This document shows, one piece after another, positions 1 through 5,914 of a stretch of DNA of 64,000 bases. The stretch lies in assembly GCF_004297105.1 (NCBI RefSeq), contig NZ_SCVE01000006.1, positions 1-64,000 of the forward strand. Reading direction: 5' to 3'. This stretch comes from Herbiconiux sp. (lineage in GTDB: Bacteria; Actinomycetota; Actinomycetes; Actinomycetales; Microbacteriaceae). Under the pieces are notes generated by a model, which saw nothing but the letters and a program-made list of their open reading frames with translations, ran no database searches and was not told where the DNA came from. Each line of letters begins with the position of its first letter. Position 1 is the first letter of the stretch. The position numbers were made by a program, and so were the translations under genes.

Positions 1-74
1 ACGGGGAACCTCTTTCTCACACTGCCCGGGTCGGGTCGAACAGCATCGATCGACAGTAGCGGTTCGCCTACACG

Positions 75-102
75 TGTCGACAGCCCCCGTCCGGGGGCGA
101 CA
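75..102. repeat. GC-rich hairpin
   Basis: The arms GCCCCCG (83-89) and CGGGGGC (92-98) are separated by only two bases, and TGTCG/CGACA lie outside them. A two-base loop cannot form in RNA, so the innermost pair must open. Function unknown. Confidence 0.5.
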
Positions 103-159
103 ATGTAACTAAGTACGAAGTAACGACACATCTAGTTGGAAGTGGTCCCAGGCAATACT

Positions 160-185
160 CCCCGGAAGCTTTCGCTTCGGGGTTT
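160..185 (+). terminator. Putative terminator hairpin
   Basis: The arms CCCCGGAAGC (160-169) and GCTTCGGGG (174-182) pair with one bulged G and a TTTC loop, followed by TTT. The shape is that of a short intrinsic terminator on the plus strand. No gene is visible immediately upstream inside the window. Confidence 0.5.
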
Positions 186-205
186 GGCCTCTCAGGCGGC
201 GGTGA

Positions 206-244
206 GGATGGGGGTCCCTGGCCCCACCTCGGAAACCCCCATCC
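206..244. repeat. 10-bp perfect inverted repeat
   Basis: GGATGGGGGT (206-215) pairs perfectly with ACCCCCATCC (235-244) across a 19-base loop. No U tract follows, so it need not be a terminator. Confidence 0.5.
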
Positions 245-379
245 GGAGCCCCGACTGTACCCCCGCAGAGTCCGCACCGACAGTCCCCACGTCCCGTCAC
301 CCCCGTTTTGGAGGCTGACAGTGCCCGCGCCGCGACGCAAGAATGGACTCGCAGGAACAGGGACTCGCCGAACCCGGCG

Positions 380-432
380 TACGAGACCCCGCCCCCGACA
401 CCCCTCCCGGCCGTGTCGGGGGCGTTCTCGTA
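380..432. terminator. Long hairpin, terminator-like
   Basis: The inner arms GCCCCCGACAC (391-401) and GTGTCGGGGGC (413-423) are perfect. The outer arms TACGAGA (380-386) and TCTCGTA (426-432) extend the structure, giving about 18 paired positions. It could terminate transcription in either direction. Confidence 0.5.
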
Positions 433-540
433 TCGCCGGCACCTGTCACACGGATACGCAACCCCTTGCCGCCAGCGTTCCGACCCGATTATCGTGGCGA
501 GGGTAATCATCAGTGACGCGATGATGCAGATGAATCTATG

Positions 541-586
541 ACCCTTCGGGGCCAGCTCCCCACGGGCCGGCCCCGAGGGGTCTTTC
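541..586 (+). terminator. Intrinsic terminator
   Basis: The 13-bp arms at 541-553 and 569-581 pair with one G-U, and the sequence continues CTTTCC. The GC-rich stem and following pyrimidines are typical of an intrinsic terminator. Confidence 0.6.
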
Positions 587-645
587 CTCGTACGCGGCGT
601 GCGAGTACCGTGGACTGCAGCAGCCCCGGACAATGGTTGTGAATT

Positions 646-690
646 GAGCCTCCGTGGCCTTCTCTTCGGAGAGGTCACGGAGGCTCTTCG
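646..690 (+). terminator. Intrinsic terminator with UUCG loop
   Basis: Arms at 646-659 and 673-686 form a 14-bp stem with one G-U pair. It continues into TCTC/GAGA closed by a C(UUCG)G tetraloop at 665-668, and TTCG follows. This is a very stable hairpin just upstream of the first credible gene. Confidence 0.65.
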
Positions 691-765
691 TCGCTGCGTG
701 GGTGTTCGCCCTAGGCGCCTGTCGAGGGGTCGCCCTGTACCACGGACCTCTGACATACTCGGAAT

Positions 766-1092
766 ATGGCTGAGCAAGAAGGCGTCCAGATCAACGCGCA
801 GTGGATGCTTGATCCGACCGTCGTGCCCGTGTTCGCGAACCAGATCTTCGTGCAGCAGGGAGCGCCCACGAGCACGGGCGCTGCGAACGACGTGTACCTC
901 AACCTAGGGCACCTGAACCCCCCGCTTTTCCCGAGCGAGATCACGGACGAGGTCCGCCAACAGTTCGAAGGCACCCTTCTTCCCGTTGTGCCGGTAGCGC
1001 GTGTGGTTATGTCCCGAGAGCGCGTGGTTGATCTGCACGCCGCCCTGGGGGACTACCTAGCAAAGACCGCTGAGGCAGAGACCGAATCATGA
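766..1092 (+). CDS. DUF3467-like small protein
   Basis: This is a 108-residue soluble protein. The core around residues 24-50 (FANQIFVQ, then NDVYLNLG) and the segment RVVMSRERVVDLHAAL at 79-94 resemble the DUF3467 pattern, in which a short beta region ends in a VxMSPxHAKxL-like helix. The molecular function of DUF3467 is not known. The gene overlaps the next one by ATGA, so the two are probably translated together. It opens a three-gene operon with the toxin-antitoxin pair. The DUF match is by eye and should be treated as tentative; that it is a real gene is more certain. Confidence 0.6.
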   Translation: MAEQEGVQINAQWMLDPTVVPVFANQIFVQQGAPTSTGAANDVYLNLGHLNPPLFPSEITDEVRQQFEGTLLPVVPVARVVMSRERVVDLHAALGDYLAKTAEAETES

Positions 1093-1457
1093 GCAAGGTG
1101 GGCTTTCGGGTCCCCGCGCCTGTCGCCATGGGGGCCACATTCATTGCACTCTTCGGGGTATCTGCTGCGCCGCGCCCGACCGTCCAGTGGCCGCCAGCAT
1201 TTCACGCTGACCCCGTCGATGACGATATTCGCCCGGATCGGATTCTGACCGAAGGGGCATTCATCTTCTCCGTGAGCATGCCGAGGGAAACCGTGCAGGT
1301 GGGGAACGCATCGGCGGACTCCACGCAGGCGTACTACTGGAGCGAAGCGTGGCAGACCGAAGAGGCCCGCTCTATGGCAGAGCACGCCAGCGGTGATTAC
1401 GTCCGGTTCGACAACGTCGATGACGCGTTGGCGTGGCTGAACGAGCCCGAGGCGTGA
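1089..1457 (+). CDS. Putative antitoxin with N-terminal extension
   Basis: The protein has 122 residues. Its last 40 (YYWSEAWQ at 82-89 and RFDNVDDALAWL at 106-117) follow the pattern found at the C-terminus of many small antitoxins paired with RelE/ParE or PIN toxins: a WxxEWQ-like segment and then FDSxxExxxxL. The first 60 residues resemble no family I know and include a hydrophobic stretch at 14-27. A shorter start at ATG 1278 would give a 59-residue antitoxin of ordinary size. The ATGA overlap with the upstream gene supports 1089. The stop overlaps the toxin start by GTGA. The antitoxin role is inferred from the motif and the neighbour. Confidence 0.6.
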   Translation: MSKVGFRVPAPVAMGATFIALFGVSAAPRPTVQWPPAFHADPVDDDIRPDRILTEGAFIFSVSMPRETVQVGNASADSTQAYYWSEAWQTEEARSMAEHASGDYVRFDNVDDALAWLNEPEA

Positions 1458-1723
1458 CGTACGAGCTCCAATTCTCGACGAACTTCCGAAGGGTGTTCCG
1501 AAAGAAGGAGCAGCAGATGAAGGACGCCGTGAGCGATTGCATCCGGAAGCTGGCCGCGAACCCTCACCACCCGGGCCTGAACACTCACAAGATGAAGGGC
1601 ACCCGCGACGAGGTGTGGGAAGCCTACGTCGACAAGGGCAACCGCGTCACCTTCCACTACGAGGGCGATCGGATCGTTCTCAGAAACAACTGCAACCACG
1701 ACATCCTCTACCGCAACCCCTGA
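1454..1723 (+). CDS. RelE/ParE-family toxin
   Basis: This is an 89-residue basic protein of the RelE/ParE superfamily size. It begins YELQFSTNFRRVFRKKEQQ, has the helical FRKKEQQMKDAVSDCIRKL region, then HPGLNTHKMKGTRDEVWEAYVDKGNRVTF and a C-terminal YEGDRIVLRNNCNHDILY strand. The family has either ribosome-dependent mRNA cleavage or gyrase inhibition as its activity, and the sequence does not separate these. The GTG start at 1454 is preferred because it overlaps the antitoxin stop by GTGA, although the frame is open back to a GTG at 1433. A strong terminator follows. The gene is part of the mobile island and may help to stabilise it. Confidence 0.75.
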   Translation: MTYELQFSTNFRRVFRKKEQQMKDAVSDCIRKLAANPHHPGLNTHKMKGTRDEVWEAYVDKGNRVTFHYEGDRIVLRNNCNHDILYRNP

Positions 1724-1739
1724 ACCGCAGAACGTTCGG

Positions 1740-1786
1740 AGCCCCTGGCTCGGCCCTCACGGGTCGGGCTGGGGGCTTTCATTTTG
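1740..1786 (+). terminator. Terminator of the toxin-antitoxin operon
   Basis: A 17-bp stem (1740-1756 with 1761-1777, several G-U pairs, TCAC loop) is followed by TTTCATTTTG. This is the clearest intrinsic terminator in the window and ends the operon that starts at 766. Confidence 0.8.
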
Positions 1787-1817
1787 TTCCCGCTACGATC
1801 TGTGCGACCCTTCCGGG

Positions 1818-2039
1818 ATGGGGGTCACGTACCGGGCCCGCCTTCTGGGGCGTGGCGGCTACTCGATCGTGTTTACGCGCGACGGCGGCGGCATCCACCC
1901 GCTCCTCGCGACAAGCAACGCGGACGGGAGCTTCGATATCTGGGAGACGCAGTCTCGCGCGGCCGGCCCTGACGGCACTGTGAGTTACAACCGCATCGCG
2001 GTGGGAGTCACGAACCGCGGCAGCGCCTACCTGGCCTGA
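1818..2039 (+). CDS. Small protein of unknown function
   Basis: This frame encodes 73 residues beginning MGVTYRARLLGRGGYS and ending RGSAYLA. I recognise no family. The composition (glycines, alternating strands, FTRDGGG, NADGSFDIW) suggests a small beta-sheet protein. It lies alone between the terminator at 1740-1786 and the HTH gene. No good ribosome site precedes the ATG, so the start and even the reality of the gene are uncertain. Confidence 0.4.
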   Translation: MGVTYRARLLGRGGYSIVFTRDGGGIHPLLATSNADGSFDIWETQSRAAGPDGTVSYNRIAVGVTNRGSAYLA

Positions 2040-2155
2040 CAACCGACCTATCAGAGCGCGCCGGCCCGCGCATCGTCATCGTAGACATGGCCACCGACGA
2101 CACGCCAAGCCCGCACTTGTCAACGCCTGCAAGACGCCGCTGCGATGATCGCGGC

Positions 2156-2431
2156 ATGGAATCGAACACGGAATACGCAGTCGGTGTCGTTGGTATCTCG
2201 GAGATACTGGGCGTGTCCAAGGAAAGTATCTATCGTCGGGCGGTGAATGTTGCCGAGCATCAGCCGGAACCGAGGCAGGTTCCTGGCTTCAAAATCGGCT
2301 CCAGATGGAAGTTCTTCCCTTCAGTGGTCCGGGAGCACCTAACGAGACCAATCGATCCGTGGGCGTACCTGCCCGCCGCCGAGGCGAAACTGCGAAGGTC
2401 TAGAGCTGCCCTTGAGAGAATCCAACTGTGA
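2156..2431 (+). CDS. Excisionase-like HTH protein
   Basis: The 91-residue product carries an HTH_17/excisionase-type winged helix: VVGISEILGVSKESIYRRAV near residues 10-29, then the wing segment PGFKIGSRWKFFPSVVREHL near 42-61. In this family the helix reads DNA while FKIGxRWxxxxxxVxxxL forms the wing. Proteins of this kind serve as recombination directionality factors or small repressors. An upstream ATG at 2087 would add 23 residues without family similarity. The stop overlaps the next gene by GTGA, so the pair is probably co-translated. Its place 1.1 kb upstream of a tyrosine integrase fits an excision or control role, which is an inference. Confidence 0.65.
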   Translation: MESNTEYAVGVVGISEILGVSKESIYRRAVNVAEHQPEPRQVPGFKIGSRWKFFPSVVREHLTRPIDPWAYLPAAEAKLRRSRAALERIQL

Positions 2432-3354
2432 AGATTGGTGATGAGGTCATTTTCCGTGATCGAGATATCGGCGGAACGTCTGAACGAGTACTACTTCGCG
2501 GGGAGGAGAAGACAAAGCACAAACACCGAGCTGATATTGAGTTCGTTGAGGGGAGCAAGGCGGGCCGCAAACGAAACGTGCCATACGCCCGCATAAAGGG
2601 CCCCTGGAGCGGAGTGCTTGAGTACGATGCCCTAATGGCCCAATGGGAGGCCCTCGGCACAGTCGAGATTCACGAAGTCGAGTTGCGTGCGCTCGAAGCG
2701 GTCTACGGCGAGTACTTCAATTGGGAGATTGCGGAACTCCTCTACGGGGTGGGCCACGTAGGCGCGACGAAAGTGTTTGACCTGGGAGGATTCGAAGCCC
2801 TCGCCGGCGTATCCGCCCACGAGGCCTCGGCACCATTCAAACCGTTCATGCATGAGGAATCCCTCATCGTCTCAGCCGAGGGTTCGCTCGCTATCGCGGA
2901 GCTTCTCTGCCGAGGGAATCCCCAAAAGATGCTCGCTTGGGTTGAAGAGCAAGAGGCGGAGATCCGCATGAGAGTGAAACACGGTCATGAGTTCGTGAGC
3001 CCCCTGGACAACGAAGAAAAGTACAGTCCACCGGAGCGCGAGTGGAAGATCTACCTGGAGCGAGAACGGCCAGTCTTCGAACTGATCCGTCAGTTCTGCG
3101 GCTACAAGGCTGTCAACGAGCGCGATCGGTTGCAGGCGGCCGAGGCTGAGGTGAATAGGCTCGACATCTTGGCGGCCTCCGCGATCGAGCGGCTACGTGA
3201 GCTAGGCGACGATGCGAGGGCCGACCAGCTGGCCGAGGAACACGATCGCGACAGAATAACGCCAGCGCTGGTCCGTCCTCCGATAGACAGACCCTTGTCA
3301 AGGGACGAGATCCCCGTTCAGTACGTCTACAAGCGGCGGTCGTGGCCCCGCTAG
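2428..3354 (+). CDS. 308-residue protein of unknown function
   Basis: I do not recognise this protein. It starts at a GTG coupled to the HTH gene. Residues 1-60 look beta-rich and basic (KIGDEVIFRDRDIGG, HKHRADIEF, KAGRKRNVPYARI), like a small SH3/Tudor-type or nucleic-acid-binding fold. Residues about 75-175 contain charged helices and the segment YGVGHVGATKVFDLGGFEALAGV. From about 195 to 285 the protein is strongly helical and charged, with possible coiled coil. The tail is rich in proline and arginine. No signal peptide or membrane segment is present. Base composition at the 5' end is less GC-rich than in the core genes. A terminator follows 50 bases downstream. A role in host defence or in element maintenance is possible but unsupported. 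Confidence 0.6.
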   Translation: MKIGDEVIFRDRDIGGTSERVLLRGEEKTKHKHRADIEFVEGSKAGRKRNVPYARIKGPWSGVLEYDALMAQWEALGTVEIHEVELRALEAVYGEYFNWEIAELLYGVGHVGATKVFDLGGFEALAGVSAHEASAPFKPFMHEESLIVSAEGSLAIAELLCRGNPQKMLAWVEEQEAEIRMRVKHGHEFVSPLDNEEKYSPPEREWKIYLERERPVFELIRQFCGYKAVNERDRLQAAEAEVNRLDILAASAIERLRELGDDARADQLAEEHDRDRITPALVRPPIDRPLSRDEIPVQYVYKRRSWPR

Positions 3355-3407
3355 CATCGAGCTCATCATGCGCGGTTATAGACACGTCGCTAGACTGCAC
3401 GAAACTT

Positions 3408-3452
3408 GACCCCGGTCAACCTTCCATAACGGATGGTTGACCGGGGTCTTTC
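3408..3452 (+). terminator. Terminator with perfect 14-bp stem
   Basis: GACCCCGGTCAACC (3408-3421) pairs perfectly with GGTTGACCGGGGTC (3435-3448), then TTTCG follows. It ends the 2156-3354 unit. A related hairpin lies at 5723-5768. Confidence 0.75.
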
Positions 3453-3561
3453 GTCGTTGTTGGGCGTGCTTACCATCGGTGAAACGACGGCGGCCCGCCG
3501 AGCGCTTAGAACACTCAGACGGGCCTTGCCGCTTCCATTGAGTTAGCAACGGAGAACGACC

Positions 3562-4485
3562 ATGCACCACCCTATTAGCACCATCACGCCCACCAGCCGC
3601 CCCGAGATCGCGGCGCTCAGCTTCCTGTCCCGGTACCGCGGGGCGACTCGCGAGCACTACCGCGTCGTCGCGAAGATCCTCTTCGACTACTTCGATCACC
3701 TCGGCATCGACCCGCTGGACGCAACGCGGCCCATGCTCGAGATGTTCTGCCGCCACCTCGAAGACGACCGGCACTGCTGCCCGTCGACCGTCGCCGGCTA
3801 CGTATCCATCGTCAAGAACTTCTACCGGTTCGCGTTCCTCGACGACATCATCCCGAAGTCGCCCGCCGAGTATCTGCGTGCGCCCCGCCACTACCCGAAC
3901 CCATCTCGGCGCACCTGGCTCAACCGCTTCGAGCTCGGCGCGGTCCTGGCGCACTCCCGACAGTCCGACCCGATGGACGAAGCGCTGGTGGCCATGCTCG
4001 GTCTGATCGGCTTGCGCGTTTCCGAGGCTCTCTCCGTCCAGATTGAGGACTTTCACGATGTCACCCGTGGGCACCGAGTGCTCCGCGTCGTCGGCAAAGG
4101 CAGCAAGGATGCGCTGATCCCGCTCCCCGCGGCCGTGCAGCGCGCCATGGACGCTGCCGCTGGGGGTAGGGAGTCAGGCCCGCTGCTGCTCCGCTCGCGG
4201 AATCACACAGCGCGCTTGGGGAGCACACCGATGAGTCGACGGGCCGCAGCGATCGCCATCAAGCGCATGGTCCGAGCCTGCGGCATCGACGCGAACATCA
4301 CCCCGCACTCTCTGAGGCGCAGCTACATCACGAACGGGTTCGCCGCCGGAGTCTCGCTGCGCGACATGCAGAGCGGTGCACGGCATCAGGACCCCCGCCA
4401 GACCATGGGCTACGACATGACCGTGCAGGACTTCGATAGTCACCCGAACTACGCCGTCTCAGGGTTCATCGCCCCGGCCGCGTGA
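3562..4485 (+). CDS. Tyrosine recombinase / integrase
   Basis: This 307-residue tyrosine recombinase has an N-terminal SAM-like core-binding domain (about 15-105) and a catalytic domain (about 120-295). The catalytic set is visible: Arg152 in GLRVSE, a Lys in VGKGSKDALIPL (177-188), His249-x-x-Arg252 in HSLRRS, His275 in GARHQDPRQT, and the nucleophile Tyr284 in MGYD. It is therefore probably active. The ATG is preceded by GGAGAA with good spacing. The gene lies about 1.3 kb from a tRNA whose 3' end faces the island, the usual arrangement for an integrase that uses a tRNA attachment site. A XerC/D-like resolution role is less likely given the setting. Confidence 0.9.
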   Translation: MHHPISTITPTSRPEIAALSFLSRYRGATREHYRVVAKILFDYFDHLGIDPLDATRPMLEMFCRHLEDDRHCCPSTVAGYVSIVKNFYRFAFLDDIIPKSPAEYLRAPRHYPNPSRRTWLNRFELGAVLAHSRQSDPMDEALVAMLGLIGLRVSEALSVQIEDFHDVTRGHRVLRVVGKGSKDALIPLPAAVQRAMDAAAGGRESGPLLLRSRNHTARLGSTPMSRRAAAIAIKRMVRACGIDANITPHSLRRSYITNGFAAGVSLRDMQSGARHQDPRQTMGYDMTVQDFDSHPNYAVSGFIAPAA

Positions 4486-4509
4486 GGGTCGAGGCAACCA
4501 CCCCGATCC

Positions 4510-4544
4510 ATGTTCAACTGTGCCAATCTGGTACAGTTGAACAT
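4510..4544. promoter_or_regulatory. Perfect palindromic operator candidate
   Basis: ATGTTCAACTGT (4510-4521) is repeated inverted as ACAGTTGAACAT (4533-4544). The spacer adds CCA/TGG, so only five positions of the 35 do not match. It sits 15 bases upstream of the ATG of an HTH gene and 24 bases after the integrase stop. The position suggests an autoregulatory operator that also overlaps the promoter. Confidence 0.65.
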
Positions 4545-4559
4545 TAGAGGGGATGAGAC

Positions 4560-4859
4560 ATGAGCGATGAAGGCGCGAGTATAAGAGCGCTGGCGAAGAT
4601 GATCCAGAGCAGCCCGACAACCGTGATGAAGATGCGGAAAGATCTGGATGACTGGCACCCCGACGAAAACGGGCGCATCCAGGTCAGAACGGTCCGCGGG
4701 CTCGACGGCAAACTGCGCCCGGGTCGTCGCTTCGATACCACGGAGCGCGACGACAACATCAGGCTACGCAGGTCGAGCGGGCAAACCATACGAGCAATCG
4801 CCGATGCCGTCGGATGCTCGGTCGGGACAGTGCATCGCATTCTGAAGGAGACATCATGA
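4560..4859 (+). CDS. Small protein with two HTH segments
   Basis: The 99-residue protein has a first helix-turn-helix at about 7-28 (SIRALAKMIQSSPTTVMKMR) and a second at about 76-95 (TIRAIADAVGCSVGTVHRIL), the latter like the C-terminal HTH of resolvases. A linker RTVRGLDGKLRPGRR lies between; phage and plasmid ParB-like or replication-control proteins often carry a GxDGKxxP segment of this type. A ribosome site AGAGGGGA lies 6 bases before the ATG. The palindrome at 4510-4544 is immediately upstream and the next gene overlaps by ATGA. I infer a DNA-binding regulator that probably binds that palindrome. Confidence 0.7.
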   Translation: MSDEGASIRALAKMIQSSPTTVMKMRKDLDDWHPDENGRIQVRTVRGLDGKLRPGRRFDTTERDDNIRLRRSSGQTIRAIADAVGCSVGTVHRILKETS

Positions 4860-5332
4860 CAGACGACGACACGAGCTTCCTGGACGTAGAGGGCCGGGGG
4901 GTGATGAGCCGCGCCGCGTTTCAACTCCACTCATTCGCGATCGTCAACAGCTTCCAAGAAGGCACCCCAGGGTTCGTGTCGGACGACTATCTGAGCAGCA
5001 TCTCGGCGGAGACCTCGGTCGCTGCGCTCGAGCTAGAGACGATCGGCATGTGGGAACGGCGCGAAGGCGGATACTTCGTGAAGGACGACGCGACTGTCAG
5101 CATGCTCATCAACCACAACGAACGCATGGAAGCGCTGGCCGCGGAATGCGAGCGGCGAGGCTTCCACTCGCCCGTCGGAGACCCCGCCGGGTGGATGACG
5201 TGCGAGGAGTGCTCCATCCCGACTCAGCGACCCGATGGAGGCCCAGTGGCTCTGCCCGACGGAGGAAGGCTCGGACCCGATCTGCGGCAGGCTCAAACTC
5301 CCGACTACGATAACGACACGACTTCGAGCTAG
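4856..5332 (+). CDS. Phage-like protein of unknown function
   Basis: The product has 158 residues and is coupled to the HTH gene by ATGA. Residues about 20-80 (AFQLHSFAIVNSFQEGTPGFVSDDYLSSIS, then ALELETIGMWERREGGYFVKD) resemble the winged-helix-like segment found near the N-terminus of many actinophage replication-related proteins, in which a GLWExxxGGYxIHD phrase ends the domain. A Cys-x2-Cys (TCEECS) follows near 119-122, and the tail is acidic and probably disordered. The match is by eye only. The position next to a DNA-binding regulator and integrase fits a replication or control module. Confidence 0.5.
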   Translation: MTDDDTSFLDVEGRGVMSRAAFQLHSFAIVNSFQEGTPGFVSDDYLSSISAETSVAALELETIGMWERREGGYFVKDDATVSMLINHNERMEALAAECERRGFHSPVGDPAGWMTCEECSIPTQRPDGGPVALPDGGRLGPDLRQAQTPDYDNDTTSS

Positions 5333-5349
5333 GCCCTATTCTGTCCACC

Positions 5350-5685
5350 ATGGTGGACATTTCTCCCGCGTACATCGCCGAGCAGATCGGCTATCTCAGG
5401 ACCGACCGCGAGTTCTATATCGAGTTCGACGAGTTCGGTGGCGACATGTCGGATCTGCCCGAGCTAAGGCGGCTGCTGCGGCGAGCGGCAAAGGCGGCCG
5501 GCCTGAGGGTGCACTCGACCTACGAGGACGGCGATGATGCCGTGTGGGTGTACGACCCTGACTGGCAGCCGACACCGCAGGAACGGCTTGCATTCCTCGA
5601 CGCCAAGCGGGAGGCCGCGTTCGCCCGCAGGGACGCTGAACAAGCGGAAGGAACCCCTGTCCGTCACCTTCGCATCGTCGAGTGA
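5350..5685 (+). CDS. Small acidic protein of unknown function
   Basis: This 111-residue soluble protein begins VDISPAYIAEQIGYLRTDREFYIEFDEF and has an Arg-rich helix PELRRLLRRAAKAAGL in the middle. A strand segment VWVYDPDW and a helical, charged C-terminus follow. I know no family for it. It is the last gene of the island before the tRNA and follows the previous gene by 17 bases, so it is probably in the same transcript. Confidence 0.5.
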   Translation: MVDISPAYIAEQIGYLRTDREFYIEFDEFGGDMSDLPELRRLLRRAAKAAGLRVHSTYEDGDDAVWVYDPDWQPTPQERLAFLDAKREAAFARRDAEQAEGTPVRHLRIVE

Positions 5686-5692
5686 ATCGCAA

Positions 5693-5712
5693 TTGCCATG
5701 CATTTGCCATGC
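5693..5712. repeat. Tandem 11-bp-spaced direct repeats
   Basis: TTGCCATGC occurs at 5693-5701 and 5704-5712, one helical turn apart. Short direct repeats of this spacing close to an attachment site are the usual form of integrase arm-binding sites. Their place 60 bases from the tRNA 3' end fits that role. Confidence 0.45.
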
Positions 5713-5722
5713 AAGCAGCGAT

Positions 5723-5768
5723 ATGCCCCGGCCACACCGTTATCAAAACGGCGGTTGACCGGGGCATA
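5723..5768. terminator. Hairpin downstream of the tRNA
   Basis: TATGCCCCGG...CCG (5723-5739) pairs with CGGTTGACCGGGGCATA (5752-5768) with small bulges, and CCGTT/AACGG may form a second stem inside. It lies 5 bases past the tRNA 3' end on the minus strand and so can terminate the tRNA transcript. It shares GGTTGACCGGGG with the terminator at 3408-3452. Confidence 0.6.
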
Positions 5769-5773
5769 TACGG

Positions 5774-5847
5774 TAGGGCGGACGGGACTTGAACCCGTGA
5801 CCGACGGATTATGAGTCCGCTGCTCTAACCAGCTGAGCTACCGCCCC
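5774..5847 (-). tRNA. tRNA with CAT anticodon (Met or Ile2)
   Basis: The minus strand folds as a tRNA of 74 bases. The acceptor arm is GGGGCGG/CCGCCCU, the D-arm begins TAGCTCAG, the anticodon loop CTCATAA gives CAT, and the T-loop is GGTTCAAGTCC. The discriminator is A, and the genome does not encode CCA after it. It lacks the three G-C pairs of initiator tRNA in the anticodon stem, so it is elongator Met or, after lysidine modification, Ile2. Its 3' end faces the island and is the likely attachment site of the integrase at 3562. Confidence 0.92.
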
Positions 5848-5914
5848 GCGAGAAGCCCCGCCTGAGCCGGGCCGACCGCGCAACAACGATACCGCCCCGC
5901 AGCCGGCATCCGCG

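Larger units (their letters stand above)
1..765. other. Gene-less block rich in hairpins
   Basis: No open frame here has convincing codon use, a ribosome site or recognisable protein content. The block instead holds at least six inverted repeats, at 75-102, 160-182, 206-244, 380-432, 541-581 and 646-686, the larger ones listed separately. It may be a run of terminators, one or more structured RNAs, or the non-coding end of the mobile element. I looked for a tRNA, tmRNA or SRP RNA signature and saw none. Confidence 0.6.

Noticed and set aside
1-765. Possible tmRNA or SRP RNA in the hairpin block
   Set aside because: No tRNA-like end, no tag-peptide frame and no GNAR/GGAA SRP domain could be found.
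5693-5712. CRISPR-like repeat
   Set aside because: Only two 9-base copies with a two-base spacer; no further units and no cas genes in the window.
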